From: Oscarella lobularis
Taxonomy: Eukaryota; Porifera; Homoscleromorpha; Homosclerophorida; Oscarellidae
Assembly: GCF_947507565.1 (NCBI RefSeq)
Contig: NC_089189.1
Span: 496,001 to 560,000, forward strand
DNA length: 64,000 nucleotides
Reading direction: 5' to 3'
Part shown: in pieces, positions 25,201 to 57,928 of the stretch
Layout: every line of letters starts with the position of its first letter
How positions within the stretch are numbered: the first letter of the stretch is position 1
The notes under the pieces: generated by a model
What the model was told of the DNA's origin: nothing
Seen by the model: only the letters and a program-made list of their open reading frames with translations
The model's database searches: none
Program-made: the position numbers and the translations under genes

Positions 25201-25557
25201 GGAAGCGAGCGTGTGCACGATTATGTTCGCGAGATGGTAGCCCATGGGGTCGAGATCGTGGAGGGCGTGATTTAGGCGGAATGTTAGGACGCATAGCGGG
25301 CGATAGGACTTGTGACTGCCGCTGTGCTGCAGCGGCGTGCCCCAGAAGTCGTTGAAGAAGAGATTCGTCCAAGGACGGTCGTTTTTGAGGTCCGCGTTCG
25401 ATTGGATTGCGCGACTGCAAACGGTTTGGTCGATTTGCGGCGATTCGGACGGGTTTTCGCGCTTTTTTGCGTACCTGTCGTCGTATGCAAAGCCGGCCCA
25501 GAGCGCGTTGTGGTAAGAAATCGCGGACGCGACGATTATCGGAAGAGATGCAGCCAT
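22213..25557 (-). CDS. TMTC-family O-mannosyltransferase-like protein (transmembrane plus TPR)
   Basis: The ATG at 25557 begins MAASLPIIVASAISYHNALW. A short intron leads into DSRAIQSNADL, NLFFNDFWGTPL and SGSHKSYRPLCVLTFRLN, the hallmark of TMTC1-4. Multi-pass segments follow (ATHPVHVEAVTGVVGRADLL, then LSKEQGVTALGVCVIYDVF), a second membrane exon (24098-24670: DNPAA, FDWSMKAIPLVESI, VFPFLPATNALF, VVAERVLYMPS), then many small exons (about 23830 down to 22213) with tetratricopeptide units such as HMNLGALYHLTKRYDDAERH. The stop is TAG 22213-22215. TMTC proteins sit in the ER membrane with lumenal TPRs and transfer mannose to cadherin and related domains. It most resembles the TMTC1/TMTC2 branch, but I would not assign the subtype. 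Confidence 0.85.
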
Positions 25558-25652
25558 TTTACTAACGCGCGTTTACGTAATACGTACACACAAATCGAGC
25601 AAAAAATACATCGAACGCCATGAACATGCATAGACAGACACCACATGCAACA

Positions 25653-26151
25653 CTAACTATATAATCCCGTCTTTTTGAGCGGCTTGAGTTCGTCCTTCTT
25701 TCGCGAGGGGGCCCCCTAAAAAAAGAAAGATTAGAATCCGTTCAATCTGTCCCTGTACGTACCTTTTTGCGATGCGCTCGCATTGGCGTTATCCAGACCA
25801 CACCACGCGGAGGTTCGAGCGCAGTTAGTGGCCCAAAAATGTTGGAAGCGAGACCTTGCTTCAACGGCCCAAACACGACCGGTACGGCCTGGATCGAGAA
25901 CGGCTCTCCCACACCGTCCCCCCGACCGCGTCGTACCGGGGCCCCAAAGAGGCCGTAGACTTTCGCTTGATAGGAAACGAGTCTACCGCGTTGAGAGAGG
26001 ATTTACGAAGCGCTTACCGAGTCCACCAGTAGAAGGTCAGCGTTTTTGTCCTGGGGGTCAGGTCATCTTTCGGGTATAGATTGCTAATCCGAGTGAGGAA
26101 ATGCCACGAGACACTGGGCCCCCACACGTTTCTTTGGCGGAAAGTGAGCAT
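25653..26151 (-). CDS. Unidentified small basic protein
   Basis: A frame-consistent three-exon model: 26018-26151, 25763-25982 and 25653-25715, 138 residues, TAG at 25653-25655. Visible words are FRQRNVWGPSVSWHFLTR, PRTKTLTFYWWTR, KVYGLFGAPV, PVVFGPLKQGLASNIFGPL, GVVWITPMRAHRKK and a lysine-rich end (KKDELKPLKKTGLYS). I do not recognise the family. Weak points are a first intron of only 35 bp and an uncertain start. It lies 95 bp upstream of the TMTC-like start on the same strand. The reading may be chance in GC-rich DNA. Confidence 0.35.
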
Positions 26152-27151
26152 ACCTTAGCCAGACGCCCCACTCGGCTTATCGCGAGACGCCTGACTTCGC
26201 AAATCGAAGCCGTCCACGACCTTTATGACCCCCAGTGTCGATCTTAGCGTCGCAAGCAACGCCCATCCACTGTGCCTAGCAGCTTCAGTTAGGATCGACA
26301 GATGACGAAACGCTTGATGACCAACGACCAGCTTCCCCAGTTCACGATCGACCTCAAGGGTTCAACCCGTTGGCATCCCCCACCCTTTAGCAAGACTGAA
26401 GATGGAGCGTTGGCTCGTCGCTTTTATACCGAGCATGATGCAACATCCGCTGGTGACCTCACTGTGATCAATTCACCAGGGCAACGATACGTTGATTTGC
26501 TGCTGAAATTCGCGCGTGCTTTTCATGCGCTCTTCGCGTGGACGAATTCTTCGATTTTAGGCGCCAAAAACATGGCGGCTCCTCGATTTGCCGACCGCGT
26601 GTATTGCATTTGGCCTTTGCATTAGGATTTCCACGCTTGGACGCATTTCTTTCTCTTCGTAGGGTCTCCGTTTCGCGCGCGAGCGAAATTCCCGGCTTCA
26701 AATCTCAAATGGCGACGTTGCTGCGATTTATGCCTTCGCGAGCAGCTTCTGGACGATTTACTCGATCGAAGACGTCGTTTCGGATCGTCTAGGTGAAGAA
26801 GAGCGAGAGAAACGAGGGAAACGAGCGAGTATCGCGGCTAGATATCGTCCTCGTCGCTCGAAAGAACATGGCGAACACGAAGGAACTGCCGAAGAGCGAT
26901 GGACGTCGTTGATCAAGCCTCGCGGGAGCTCAATCGAGGTCTAAAAACGAACGGGGGGCCCCCTAAGTCGTTTCCGGCTGATTTTCGCCTTCATGCAGTT
27001 CGAGGCGCGAGCCCATTTTTTTAACGACGAGAGAATCTGGACGAGAGAAAGTTTCCTATGAAATTCACTGAGAAACGGTGATTAATTAATTAATATATAT
27101 AATTAAAACATGCAAATGTCGGAATAGAGATTGCTAGAAGCATGGGTGCCT
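26152..27151. other. Intergenic region without an assigned gene
   Basis: GC-rich between about 26200 and 26960, with open frames on both strands but none I can link to a known protein. A plus-strand stretch from 26302 and a minus-strand stretch upstream of 26151 overlap, so at most one can be real. AT-rich from 27060 to 27120. Confidence 0.35.
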
Positions 27152-30100
27152 CTAAGAGGATGAAGAGGATAGCGTAGTAGTGCCCATAACCTGTTCAACG
27201 ACGTCTTCTCCAAAAACCTCCTCTGCTGCAAGTCGATGATGAACCGTTCGATCTAAGAGAGCCGTGCAGAGGGCTCTCACTGCTGCCTTCGATCCGTTTT
27301 GATTTAACCATCTGATAAGCATTTCATGTGGACATTCACTCTGATCGTGTGGATGATTCTTTTCTATGGCTGCTACGTCTACCTTTTCTCCCGGCAATGC
27401 ACGAGCCAATGATTTCCAATACTCAGTTAGGTAAGGAGTCAATTTTCGCAGCTCTTCCTTCGTCACCTTGCGATCCAAGCCACTAGTACTGCCAAGAGAA
27501 AGACCAGCTCTTGGGCTTAGCCTTCCTGATGGCTGTAGATAAGAAAACAATTATGTCTGTATGCTTTAGTCCCCTTCCACACTTACATTTTTTGCTGTAA
27601 AAGTAACTGAAATTTTAACCGGTTCCTTCCATTTCAGAACAAACCAAACTGTCACATTGTCGCCAACCTCAAGACTCCTACCAGAACCAAGTACAAAATT
27701 GTAGGATTCGTGGTGAGCGTTGCCTTTTGAAATTGCTCTAAGTTTACTCATACGAACTTCGTGGCTCCCATCAACACTCCATGCAACCGTAGACGGGATT
27801 TTGCTAGTTTCTGCAACAATTGGCAACGGTTCATCTTCAGAAAGTCCGCACTTGCAAAGGCTGAATTTCCGATTCTCTAGCATTTCAAACGAATGTGAAC
27901 CCTTTCCTCCGCGTTCTGCTTTTTTAACTTTCTTTTCATTTCGCTTGTTTGCTTTGCAGAAGCACAATTTGACGGTGAACCCGTCTCGAAATTGAGTTGG
28001 GCTCAAATCAGTGAGTGCAAACACCAAAGCAGACAAATCAAAGCAGCAGCCATCATTCCGAGCACACAGGTGACAGAAGCTCGTTGTATGAACGATTATC
28101 TGGTCAGCTAGAAGAACAGCCCGTCCAAATCGAAAGTGTACAATTTGGTTCAGAGCCGTGAAAATGCAAAGTGGCATCATTGATTTCTTTGAATCGGTTC
28201 CACTCTCATACAACAACGTAACTTTTATAGCGTGATTTTTTCTGAAAGTGAATTTGTGCTTCAGTTTGAGAGTGACTGCTGTTTTGAACCTGGTGCCGTG
28301 AGGCAGAAGCCGGACAACATCTGTAAGCTCATTTCCCGTTTTACTCTTGTAGTATTCGCCATCGTCTGCGAGAAGACAAGAAGATATTCTAATTGGCTTG
28401 TCAACAGCGTTAGAAGGAATTGACAGAGTGCACTTGTCTTCTGCAATACTCAGCTTCAACCCAGCCGGAGTCAGTTGTTTGCTAACCAACGGAGATGCTC
28501 CACTCAACAGAACAGGAATGCTATCAATGGTCATTGGCAAAAAATCATTATCTTTCTATAAGAGAAAGATATAACACTACAATAAAAAAAGAATCTCGTA
28601 CCTCCTTTAAGAAACCACGTAGCAATTCAGCTGCATCGTTGCGGTGAATGCGTTTTAAAGAGATCAGCATGTGACCAACAGTGGCACTCTCTAATGAACA
28701 TTGCTGGTGCCACTTCTTCATCACAGCTATCGTTGGTCCACTTAGATCCTTTTCAAGCGTTTTTTCGTCGCTCTCTTGAAGAGTTCGTCCTGTTAACTCC
28801 GTCCAAAGAGCTCGCCAGTCATCCCCGAGAGGATCACTTGTATCAAGCAACGTGCAAACGCCGCTCAGCGCGACGTGAACTCGAGGAACAATCAAATCGA
28901 CCGTAGACGTTGATGTATCAAACAAAAAGTCTGCAAGAAGTGAATGAGCCGTCTATTAATTACTCCTTTCAGTTTATCTGCAATGAATTTACCTTCCGGT
29001 GAAGTATCTTTACCTCCAGTTTGTTTAGTTTCAAATGGCTGCTTTTTTAACTAGTCAACAAGCGTGAGACTGAGTAGAAGCCAAGATTCAGATTTACTGT
29101 TGATGGAGGCGAGAATCTGTCATATATTAAATCATACTCAGAAAGAGATTTGCTCCGGATTGGTTTTGCTTTTTCCTGTCTCTGCAATAAAGGTTAGAGC
29201 TCTAAACCTGTAAACTCTGAGTAAAATGTACCAGAAGCTGTTGATATCCAGTTAATGTTTGAATCAATACTGGCAAGAACAGCGCTTCTGATTTTTGTCT
29301 GGAAAAGCCTTTCTAAAACATGCAGAAATAAACAAATTATTATAAAATATCCAGGAATAAATAAATTAATAGAAGTGCCTTAGAAGCTCATCTAACGCTC
29401 GAACATGACTTGAAAAGCCGAGCGCGGGAAAAACAGTTACGCAAGCCAAAGTTTAGAACACTGTTATTAAAAGAATTGAATGATTGGTAAAATTTTCAGA
29501 TCCCTCCAAAGGCCTCCTAGCTAGTCAAACGTGCATAGTGTACCTGTGTAAGAAACGTCTCAGCTGACACGGGAGACCAACGCCTAAACCTTAGCATGTC
29601 TTCTGCCATAAGTTTGCTGGTAACTGCTTCCTAACAGCAATATGAATTACAAACAGATATAAGCGTCGAAGTACCTCAGCTTCTCTTCTGATTTCTCGGG
29701 CTTGTAAAGAGTACTGTTGTAGGGCTGTGGTCATTAGTACGACAAAGCGATTTTGCTTTCCTTTTCTGAGACTATCAATGGCATCGTCAATTTCATTTGC
29801 ATCAGATGATTGAACAAGAAATGATAGGAGAGAGGAAATGAGTGACGGACGTCCAGAACTCACTGTCACAAGTTTTGCAACAATGTGATTGCGAAGGTTT
29901 TGATAGTCAACCAGCCTTTTCATATAAAACCTCGCGGGTTCTTCATCATGTGTTATTTTTGAATATATCTTGCTTATCTCATTATCACAGTGCCCTGAAA
30001 CTTTCATCAACGCTTCTCTGTCTTCCTCTGAGTTGCTGTAATATTCTAGTAAAGCTATTGATGCATCGGCATCTCGTCGATAAACCGCGCTGTGCAATGG

Positions 30101-30673
30101 CTGGTTTCCTGATTCATCATTTGCTCTGACGTCAGCACCGTTAGACACCAAGTACTGAATGACTTCAATGCTTGTAGCACTGTGCAATGGCTGCTCTCCG
30201 CGGTTGTTTCTTGCCAGCACATCGGCTCCACAAGAGATCAGATACTCGCACACTTCCTTTGAACTGACTCTGTGCAAAGCTGTATCACCGTCATCTCTTG
30301 TCGATTGGACGTCAGCACCGTGAGACACCAAGCACTGAACCACTTCAATGCTTGTAGCCTTGTGCAATGGCTGCTCTCCGCGGTTATTTCTTGCCAGCAA
30401 ATCGGCTCCACAAGAGATCAAATACTCGCACACGTCCTTGTCTTTGGCAACGTGCAAAGCCGTATCGCCATACTTCGTTGCCAATTTGACATCAGCTTTG
30501 TGCGATATAAGCCACTTGCAGATATCCAAATTTCCTTGTCGAGCAGCAAAATAGAGCGGTGGTGCAAATGTCCGGTATACGCCGCCACGTTGGTTAACAT
30601 CCGCACCGTCTTTCTCGACGAGACGTTTGACCTCGTCCCATGTTCCCCAGTTGGCAAGTTCGGCCACAGTCAT
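27152..30673 (-). CDS. ANK - death domain - ZU5 - UPA-like - death domain protein, copy A
   Basis: The start at 30673 (MTVAELANW) is chosen because copy B has the same MxVAEL start. Exon 1 (to about 29675) holds ankyrin repeats with DTALHVAKD, GEQPLHKAT and CEYLISCGADVLARN, most about 30 residues long. Small linker exons follow (about 29600-28990). The exon at about 28560-28928 encodes a death domain (DTSDPLGDDWRALWTELTG ... VMKKWHQQC). The next exon (about 27590-28555) encodes ZU5 (GLKLSIAEDKCTLSIPSNAV, LTDVVRLLPHG, IIVHTTSFCHLCA) and a UPA-like region (FTVKLCFCKA ... VTVWFVLKW). The last exon (27152-27535) encodes a second death domain (DRKVTKEELRKLTPYL ... ECPHEMLIRWLNQNG). No membrane segment or nucleotide-binding motif. 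Ankyrins, UNC5 and PIDD share a ZU5-UPA-DD module; the extra N-terminal death domain is unusual. Likely a cytoplasmic signalling adaptor (inference). Confidence 0.8.
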
Positions 30674-30960
30674 CTCAAAGAAATTCGAAGGACTGAAGCG
30701 ATCGAGTTGTAGAGTGTTTGGTTACGCATGCGCGTAGTTTATTATGAGCCTCCGTTGCCTTGGTGACACATTCGTTGAATAATTAAAAATTCTCATTATG
30801 GCTTTTCTCTTCAGCACTTTCACTAAGTCGGTCTATTTAGTGGCCAGGTTTCGATAGTCCTACAAAGCGACGCAAAAAAGGTAATCAAAAGTGGAGATGA
30901 GAAAAATCAAGCGTACAGCAAATAGTAAAATATCAAATACGGTACAGAAATCAAGAGCAG
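30674..30960. promoter_or_regulatory. Spacer between tandem ANK-DD-ZU5 genes
   Basis: Contains the promoter of copy A and 3' flank of copy B. An upstream ATG at about 30727-30729 opens a short frame that ends in TGA overlapping the copy A start codon. Confidence 0.4.
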
Positions 30961-33900
30961 TCAAAACGTACATTGGTTTGCAGAAATTGACAAGGGTGTG
31001 AGGACTTCGCTTATGACTTGCTTCACGGCGTCTTCTCCGTACACCTCCTCCGCAGCATTTCGCTGACCAACTTTTTTATCAAGAAGAGCTGTGCAGAGGC
31101 GCCTCACCGTCGCATCCGATCCGTTTCGTTCTAACCATCCACGAAGCATGTCGTACGGACAGTTGCCTGGATCAAGCTGATTCTCCCGTTGAACGACGTC
31201 TGTATCCACCTTCATCCCTGGCAACGTACGAGCCAACGTTATCCAAGCCTTAGCCAAGTAAGGAGCCAAATCTTGTAGCTCTTTCAGTTTCACCTTACGG
31301 TCCAAATCACTAACAGGAAAAAGACCAGCTCTTGGGCTTAGCCTTCCTAATGGCTGTAGATAAAAACAATTATATCTTTACGCTTTAGTCCCCTTTATAC
31401 ACTTACATTTTTTGCTGCAAAAGTAACTGAAATTTTAACTGGTTCCTCCCATTGCAGAAAAAACCAAACGGTCACACTGTCGCCAGCCTCAATACTCCTA
31501 TCAGAACCAACTACAAAGTTGTAGGATTCGTGGCGAGCACTGCCTTTTGAAATTGCTTCAAGTTTACTAATGTGAACTTTGTGATTTCCTTCAACACTCC
31601 ATGCAGCAGCAGAGGGGATTCCGCTAGTTTCTGCAGCAATTGGCAACAGTTTATCCTTGCAACCGCAAAGGCTGAATTTCCGATTCTCTATTATTTCAAA
31701 CGCATGTAAACCCGTTCCTCCACGTTCTGCATTTTTAACTTTATTTTCCTTTTGCTTGTCTGCTTTGCAGAAGCACAATTTGACGGTGAACCCATCTCGA
31801 AATTGAGTTGGGCTCAAATCAGTGAGTGCAAACACCAAAGCCGATAAATCAAAGCAGCAGCCATCATTCCGAGCACACAGGTGACAGAAGCTCGTTGTAT
31901 GAACGATTATCTGGTCAGCTAGAAGAACAGCCCGTCCAAACCGAAAATGAACAATTTGGTTCAGAGCCGTGAAAATGCAAAGTGGCATCATTGATTTCTT
32001 TGAATCGGTTCCACTCTCATACAACAACGTAATTTTTATAGCGTGATTTTTTCTGAAAGTGAATTTGTGCTTCAGTTTGAGAGTGACCGCTGTTTTGAAC
32101 TTGGTGCCATGAGGCCGAAGCTGGACAACATCCGTAAGCTCATTTCCCGTTTTACTCTTGTAGTATTCCCCATCGTCTGCGAGAAGACAAGAAGATATTC
32201 TAATTGGCTCGTCAACAGCGTTAGGAGGAATTGACAGAGTGCACTTGTCTTCTGCAATACTCAGCTTCAACCCAGCCGGAGTCAGTTCTTCGCTAACCAA
32301 CGGAGATGCTCCACTCAACAGAACAGGAATGTCATCAATGGTCATTGGCAAAAAATCATTATCTTTCTGTAAGAGAAAGATATAACAGCATACTCGTCTA
32401 CAATACAAAAGAATTCCGTACGGTACCTCCTTTAAGAAACCACGTAGCAATTCAGCTGCATCGTTGCGGTGAATGCGATTTAGAGAGATCAGCAGGTGAC
32501 CGACAGTGGCACTTTCTAACGAACATTGCTGGTGCCACTTCTTCATCACAGCTATCGTTGGTCCACTGGGATCCTTTTCAAGCGTTTTTTCGTCGCTCTC
32601 TTGAAGAGTTCGTCCTGTCAACTCCGTCCAAAGAGCTCGCCAGTCATCCCCGAGAGGATCACTTGTATCAAGCAACGTGCAAACGCCGTTCAGCGCGACG
32701 TGAACTCGAGGAACAATCAAATCGACCGTGGTCGTTGATGTATTCAACAAAAAGTCTGCAAGAAGTGAATGTGCCGTCTATTAATTACTCCTTTCAGTTC
32801 AGCTGCAATGAATTTAATTTACCTGCCGGTGAAGTATCTTCGTCCTGAGTCTGTTTGGTATCTTTGTCCTGACTTTGTGAGACTCTGGCATATACTGGTG
32901 AAAGATACTCGCTCCAAATTGATTTTGCTTTTTCTTGTCTCTGCAATAAAAGCTCTAAACCTTGTACGTAAACTCTAAATAAAATGTACCAGAAACTGCT
33001 CATATTCAGTCAATGTTTTAACCAATTCCGACATTCCCATCACTTCTGATGTATGTCTGGCATATTCTGAATCATACTTTGATTTTGTCCGAGTTAGTTT
33101 TGATGACGGTTCTCGGAACTCTTTTCCCTGTCTCTACAATAAACGCTCTAAAACTTGTACAGTACTCTAAAATAATGTACCAGAAGCCGATATCTATCAG
33201 CCATTAATATTTTAGCCACTGGCAATTGTAAAATGCCCAGTTCTTCTGATGCATCATAACCTTTCTAAAATGTGCATAAGCAATCAGTCATAATTACTAG
33301 TATGTTATACAAGTGCGGTTAAAGCATATCTAACGCGTTTCTTGAGAAGCTGAGCGTTAAAAGCAGTTAAGGAAAAGACCTTTTCAAAGCTAGTCAGTAC
33401 ATGTATGGCGTACCTGCCTAAGAAACGTCTCAGCTGACGCGCGAGACGACCGCCCAGAGATGCCTTCTGGTTTCATGTATTCATATTTCTTTGTAACTGC
33501 CTCCTAACATGGCAATATAAATTACAAACAAAATACAATCGTTGAAGTACCTGAGCTTCTCCTCTAATTTCTCGAGCTTGTAAAGAGTACTGTTGCAGGG
33601 CTGTGGTCATTAGTGCGACGAAGCGATTTTGCTTCCCTTTTCCGAGACTATCAACGGCATCGTCGATTTCATTTGCATCAGACGATTGAACGAGAGATGA
33701 TAGGAGAGAGGAAATGAGTGATGGACGACTAGAACTCACAGTCACAAGTTTTGCAACAATCTGATTAAGAAGCCTTTGATATTCAAGCAGCTGTTCCAAA
33801 AAGTGCCTCGCGGCTTCTTCATGATGCGCCATTTGTGAAGAAATTTTAATTATCTTGTTATCACAGTGCTCCAAAGCTTTCATCAATGCTTCTCTGTCTT

Positions 33901-34903
33901 CCTCTGAGTTGCTGTAATATTCTAGCAAGATTATTGCTACATCAGCTTTCACATAACGAATAGCTTTGTGCAATGGCTGGTTTCCTGCATCATCATTTGC
34001 TCTGACGTCAGCACCGTGAGACACTAAGCATCGAATGACTTCAATGCTTCTAGCCTCGTGCAATGGCTGCTCTCCGCGCTTATTTCTCGCCAGCACATCG
34101 GCTCCACAAGAGATCAGATACTCGCACACATTCTTTGACGAGACTCTGTGCAAAGCTGTATCACCTGCATTCGTTGTCGATTTGACGTCAGCACCGTGAG
34201 ACACCAAGCACTGAACCACTTCAATGTTTGTAGCCCTGTGCAATGGCTGCTCTCCATCTTCATTTCTTGCCAGCACATCGGCTCCACAAGAGATCAGATA
34301 CTCGCACACATCCTTTGACGAGACTCTGTGCAAAGCTGTATCACCTGCATTCGTTGTTGATTTGACGTCAGCACCGTGAGACACCAAGCACTGAACCACT
34401 TCAATGTTTGTAGCCCTGTGCAATGGCTGCTCTCCGCGCTTATTTCTCGCCAGCACATCGGCTCCACAAGAGATCAGATACTCGCACACATTCTTTGACG
34501 AGACTCTGTGCAAAGCTGTACCACCTGCATTCGTTGTCGATTTGACGTCAGCACCGTGAGACACCAAGCACTGAACCACTTCAATGTTTGTAGCCCTGTG
34601 CAATGGCTGCTCTCCATCTCCATTTCTTGCCAGCACATCGGCTCCACAAGAGATCAGATACTCGCACACATCCTTGTTTCTGGCAACGTGCAAAGCCGTA
34701 TCGCCAAACTTCGTTGCTAATTTGACGTCAGCTTTGTGCGATATGAGCCACTTGCAGATACCCAGCTTTCCTTGTTCAGCAGCATAATAGAGCGGTGGCG
34801 CTGCCCAGAAGCCGTCAAGTTCGTTTACTTCAGAAACGTTTGTCTCGACGAGACGTTTGACTTCGTCCCATCTTTCCTTCTCAGCAAGTTCGGCGACATT
34901 CAT
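30961..34903 (-). CDS. ANK - death domain - ZU5 - UPA-like - death domain protein, copy B
   Basis: Same exon plan as copy A. The start is taken at 34903 (MNVAELAEKERWDEVKRL); an in-frame ATG 42 bp upstream (34945) would add 14 residues. The ankyrin exon is longer than in copy A owing to extra near-identical 180-bp units (about 34070-34660), each two 30-residue repeats. Linker exons differ from copy A and read QSQDKDTKQTQDEDTS. Death domain 1 is at about 32400-32750, ZU5 and UPA-like at about 31410-32366, death domain 2 at 30961-31345, stop TGA at 30961. DD1 and ZU5 are almost identical to copy A, while death domain 2 and the linker have diverged. This uneven similarity suggests recent duplication with gene conversion or selection. 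Confidence 0.8.
34070..34660 (-). repeat. 180-bp coding repeats within the ankyrin exon
   Basis: Three nearly identical consecutive 180-bp units. Each encodes GEQPLHRATNIEVVQCLVSH through CEYLISCGADVLARN, i.e. two ankyrin repeats. Unit differences are mostly single codons (K/E and R/D changes between repeats). Confidence 0.75.
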
Positions 34904-35194
34904 CTCAAAACGGACTGGAGCGAGTGTTGATGTTTGGTTGCGCATGCGCTTAGATTATTTCGAGTATTTTATTTACTGACACCTTCGTCGAATAATTTTA
35001 ATTAAAAAGTTTCACACTAGCATATCTCTTCAAATTTTCGCGAAGTCAAGATTTAGATCAATGGGCCCGGACTCGATTTTACATGAAATCCGGGACACGA
35101 TAGTGTGTCAACGTTCGGACATCCTCGATTCGTTCTCCCGTCCACCCGAATCGATCGCGTCGTTTGTCGCCGCAAACGAACAGAACACGCGCCA
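34904..35194. promoter_or_regulatory. Divergent promoter region of ANK-DD-ZU5 copy B and AKT
   Basis: 291 bp separate the two start codons on opposite strands. No TATA box is evident. It probably works as a bidirectional promoter; inferred from position. Confidence 0.45.
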
Positions 35195-57408
<22,214 letters not shown>

Positions 57409-57928
57409 CTTTTACGCTGTTTAATAGTTTTAGCTCAGTCCATTTTCCCCTCTTGGTGTCATTGTCGTTTTTATGTGCATCGCTTTCCAGGAAATAAAAT
57501 CACTTTTAGCGCGCTGCAGTATCCGGGGAATCGGCCAAGATGGCGGCGAGTCGGAATTTTCAGTCAATCACCGTTTCTGGTACGATTGGGAGGGAATAGC
57601 GTGGGCAGCGTATGTTGGGGGTCTCGTGAGATATCCCTATCGCTAGTACGCGTCTCGGTTTTTGATACTAGGCCGTCGAACGCGTAGAAAGAAATAGAGT
57701 TTGTAAGGGGTAAAGTAGACTAATCCCAGCTCTAGAAGTACAAGGACGAAGCCCTGCAGTGCTGAACGCACGCGGGGCGGTTACGGATGCATTTTTGGCA
57801 GGCGAAAATGCTTTGTCTTAGTTTATGCCAGCGAACGGCGCGCGGCGACCTTTTCCTCTCCTGCAACAGAAGCGTAGCGCTCTTTTTAGCACTCTGCGGG
57901 CCTTTTTCAGCTAAAATTCGAAGTCCTA
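57409..57928. other. Spacer between convergent AKT and GH76 genes
   Basis: Plus-strand open frames at 57475-57687 and 57787-57990 have no recognisable features; the second overlaps the end of the GH76 gene on the opposite strand. No RNA gene or repeat seen. Confidence 0.4.

Noticed and set aside
26140-26300. Possible structured RNA gene
   Set aside because: Some short stems can be drawn, but nothing matches the snRNA, SRP, RNase P or tRNA patterns I know.
26302-26625. Plus-strand open frame of 107 codons
   Set aside because: No recognisable motif, overlaps competing minus-strand frames, and lacks supporting splice or promoter signals.
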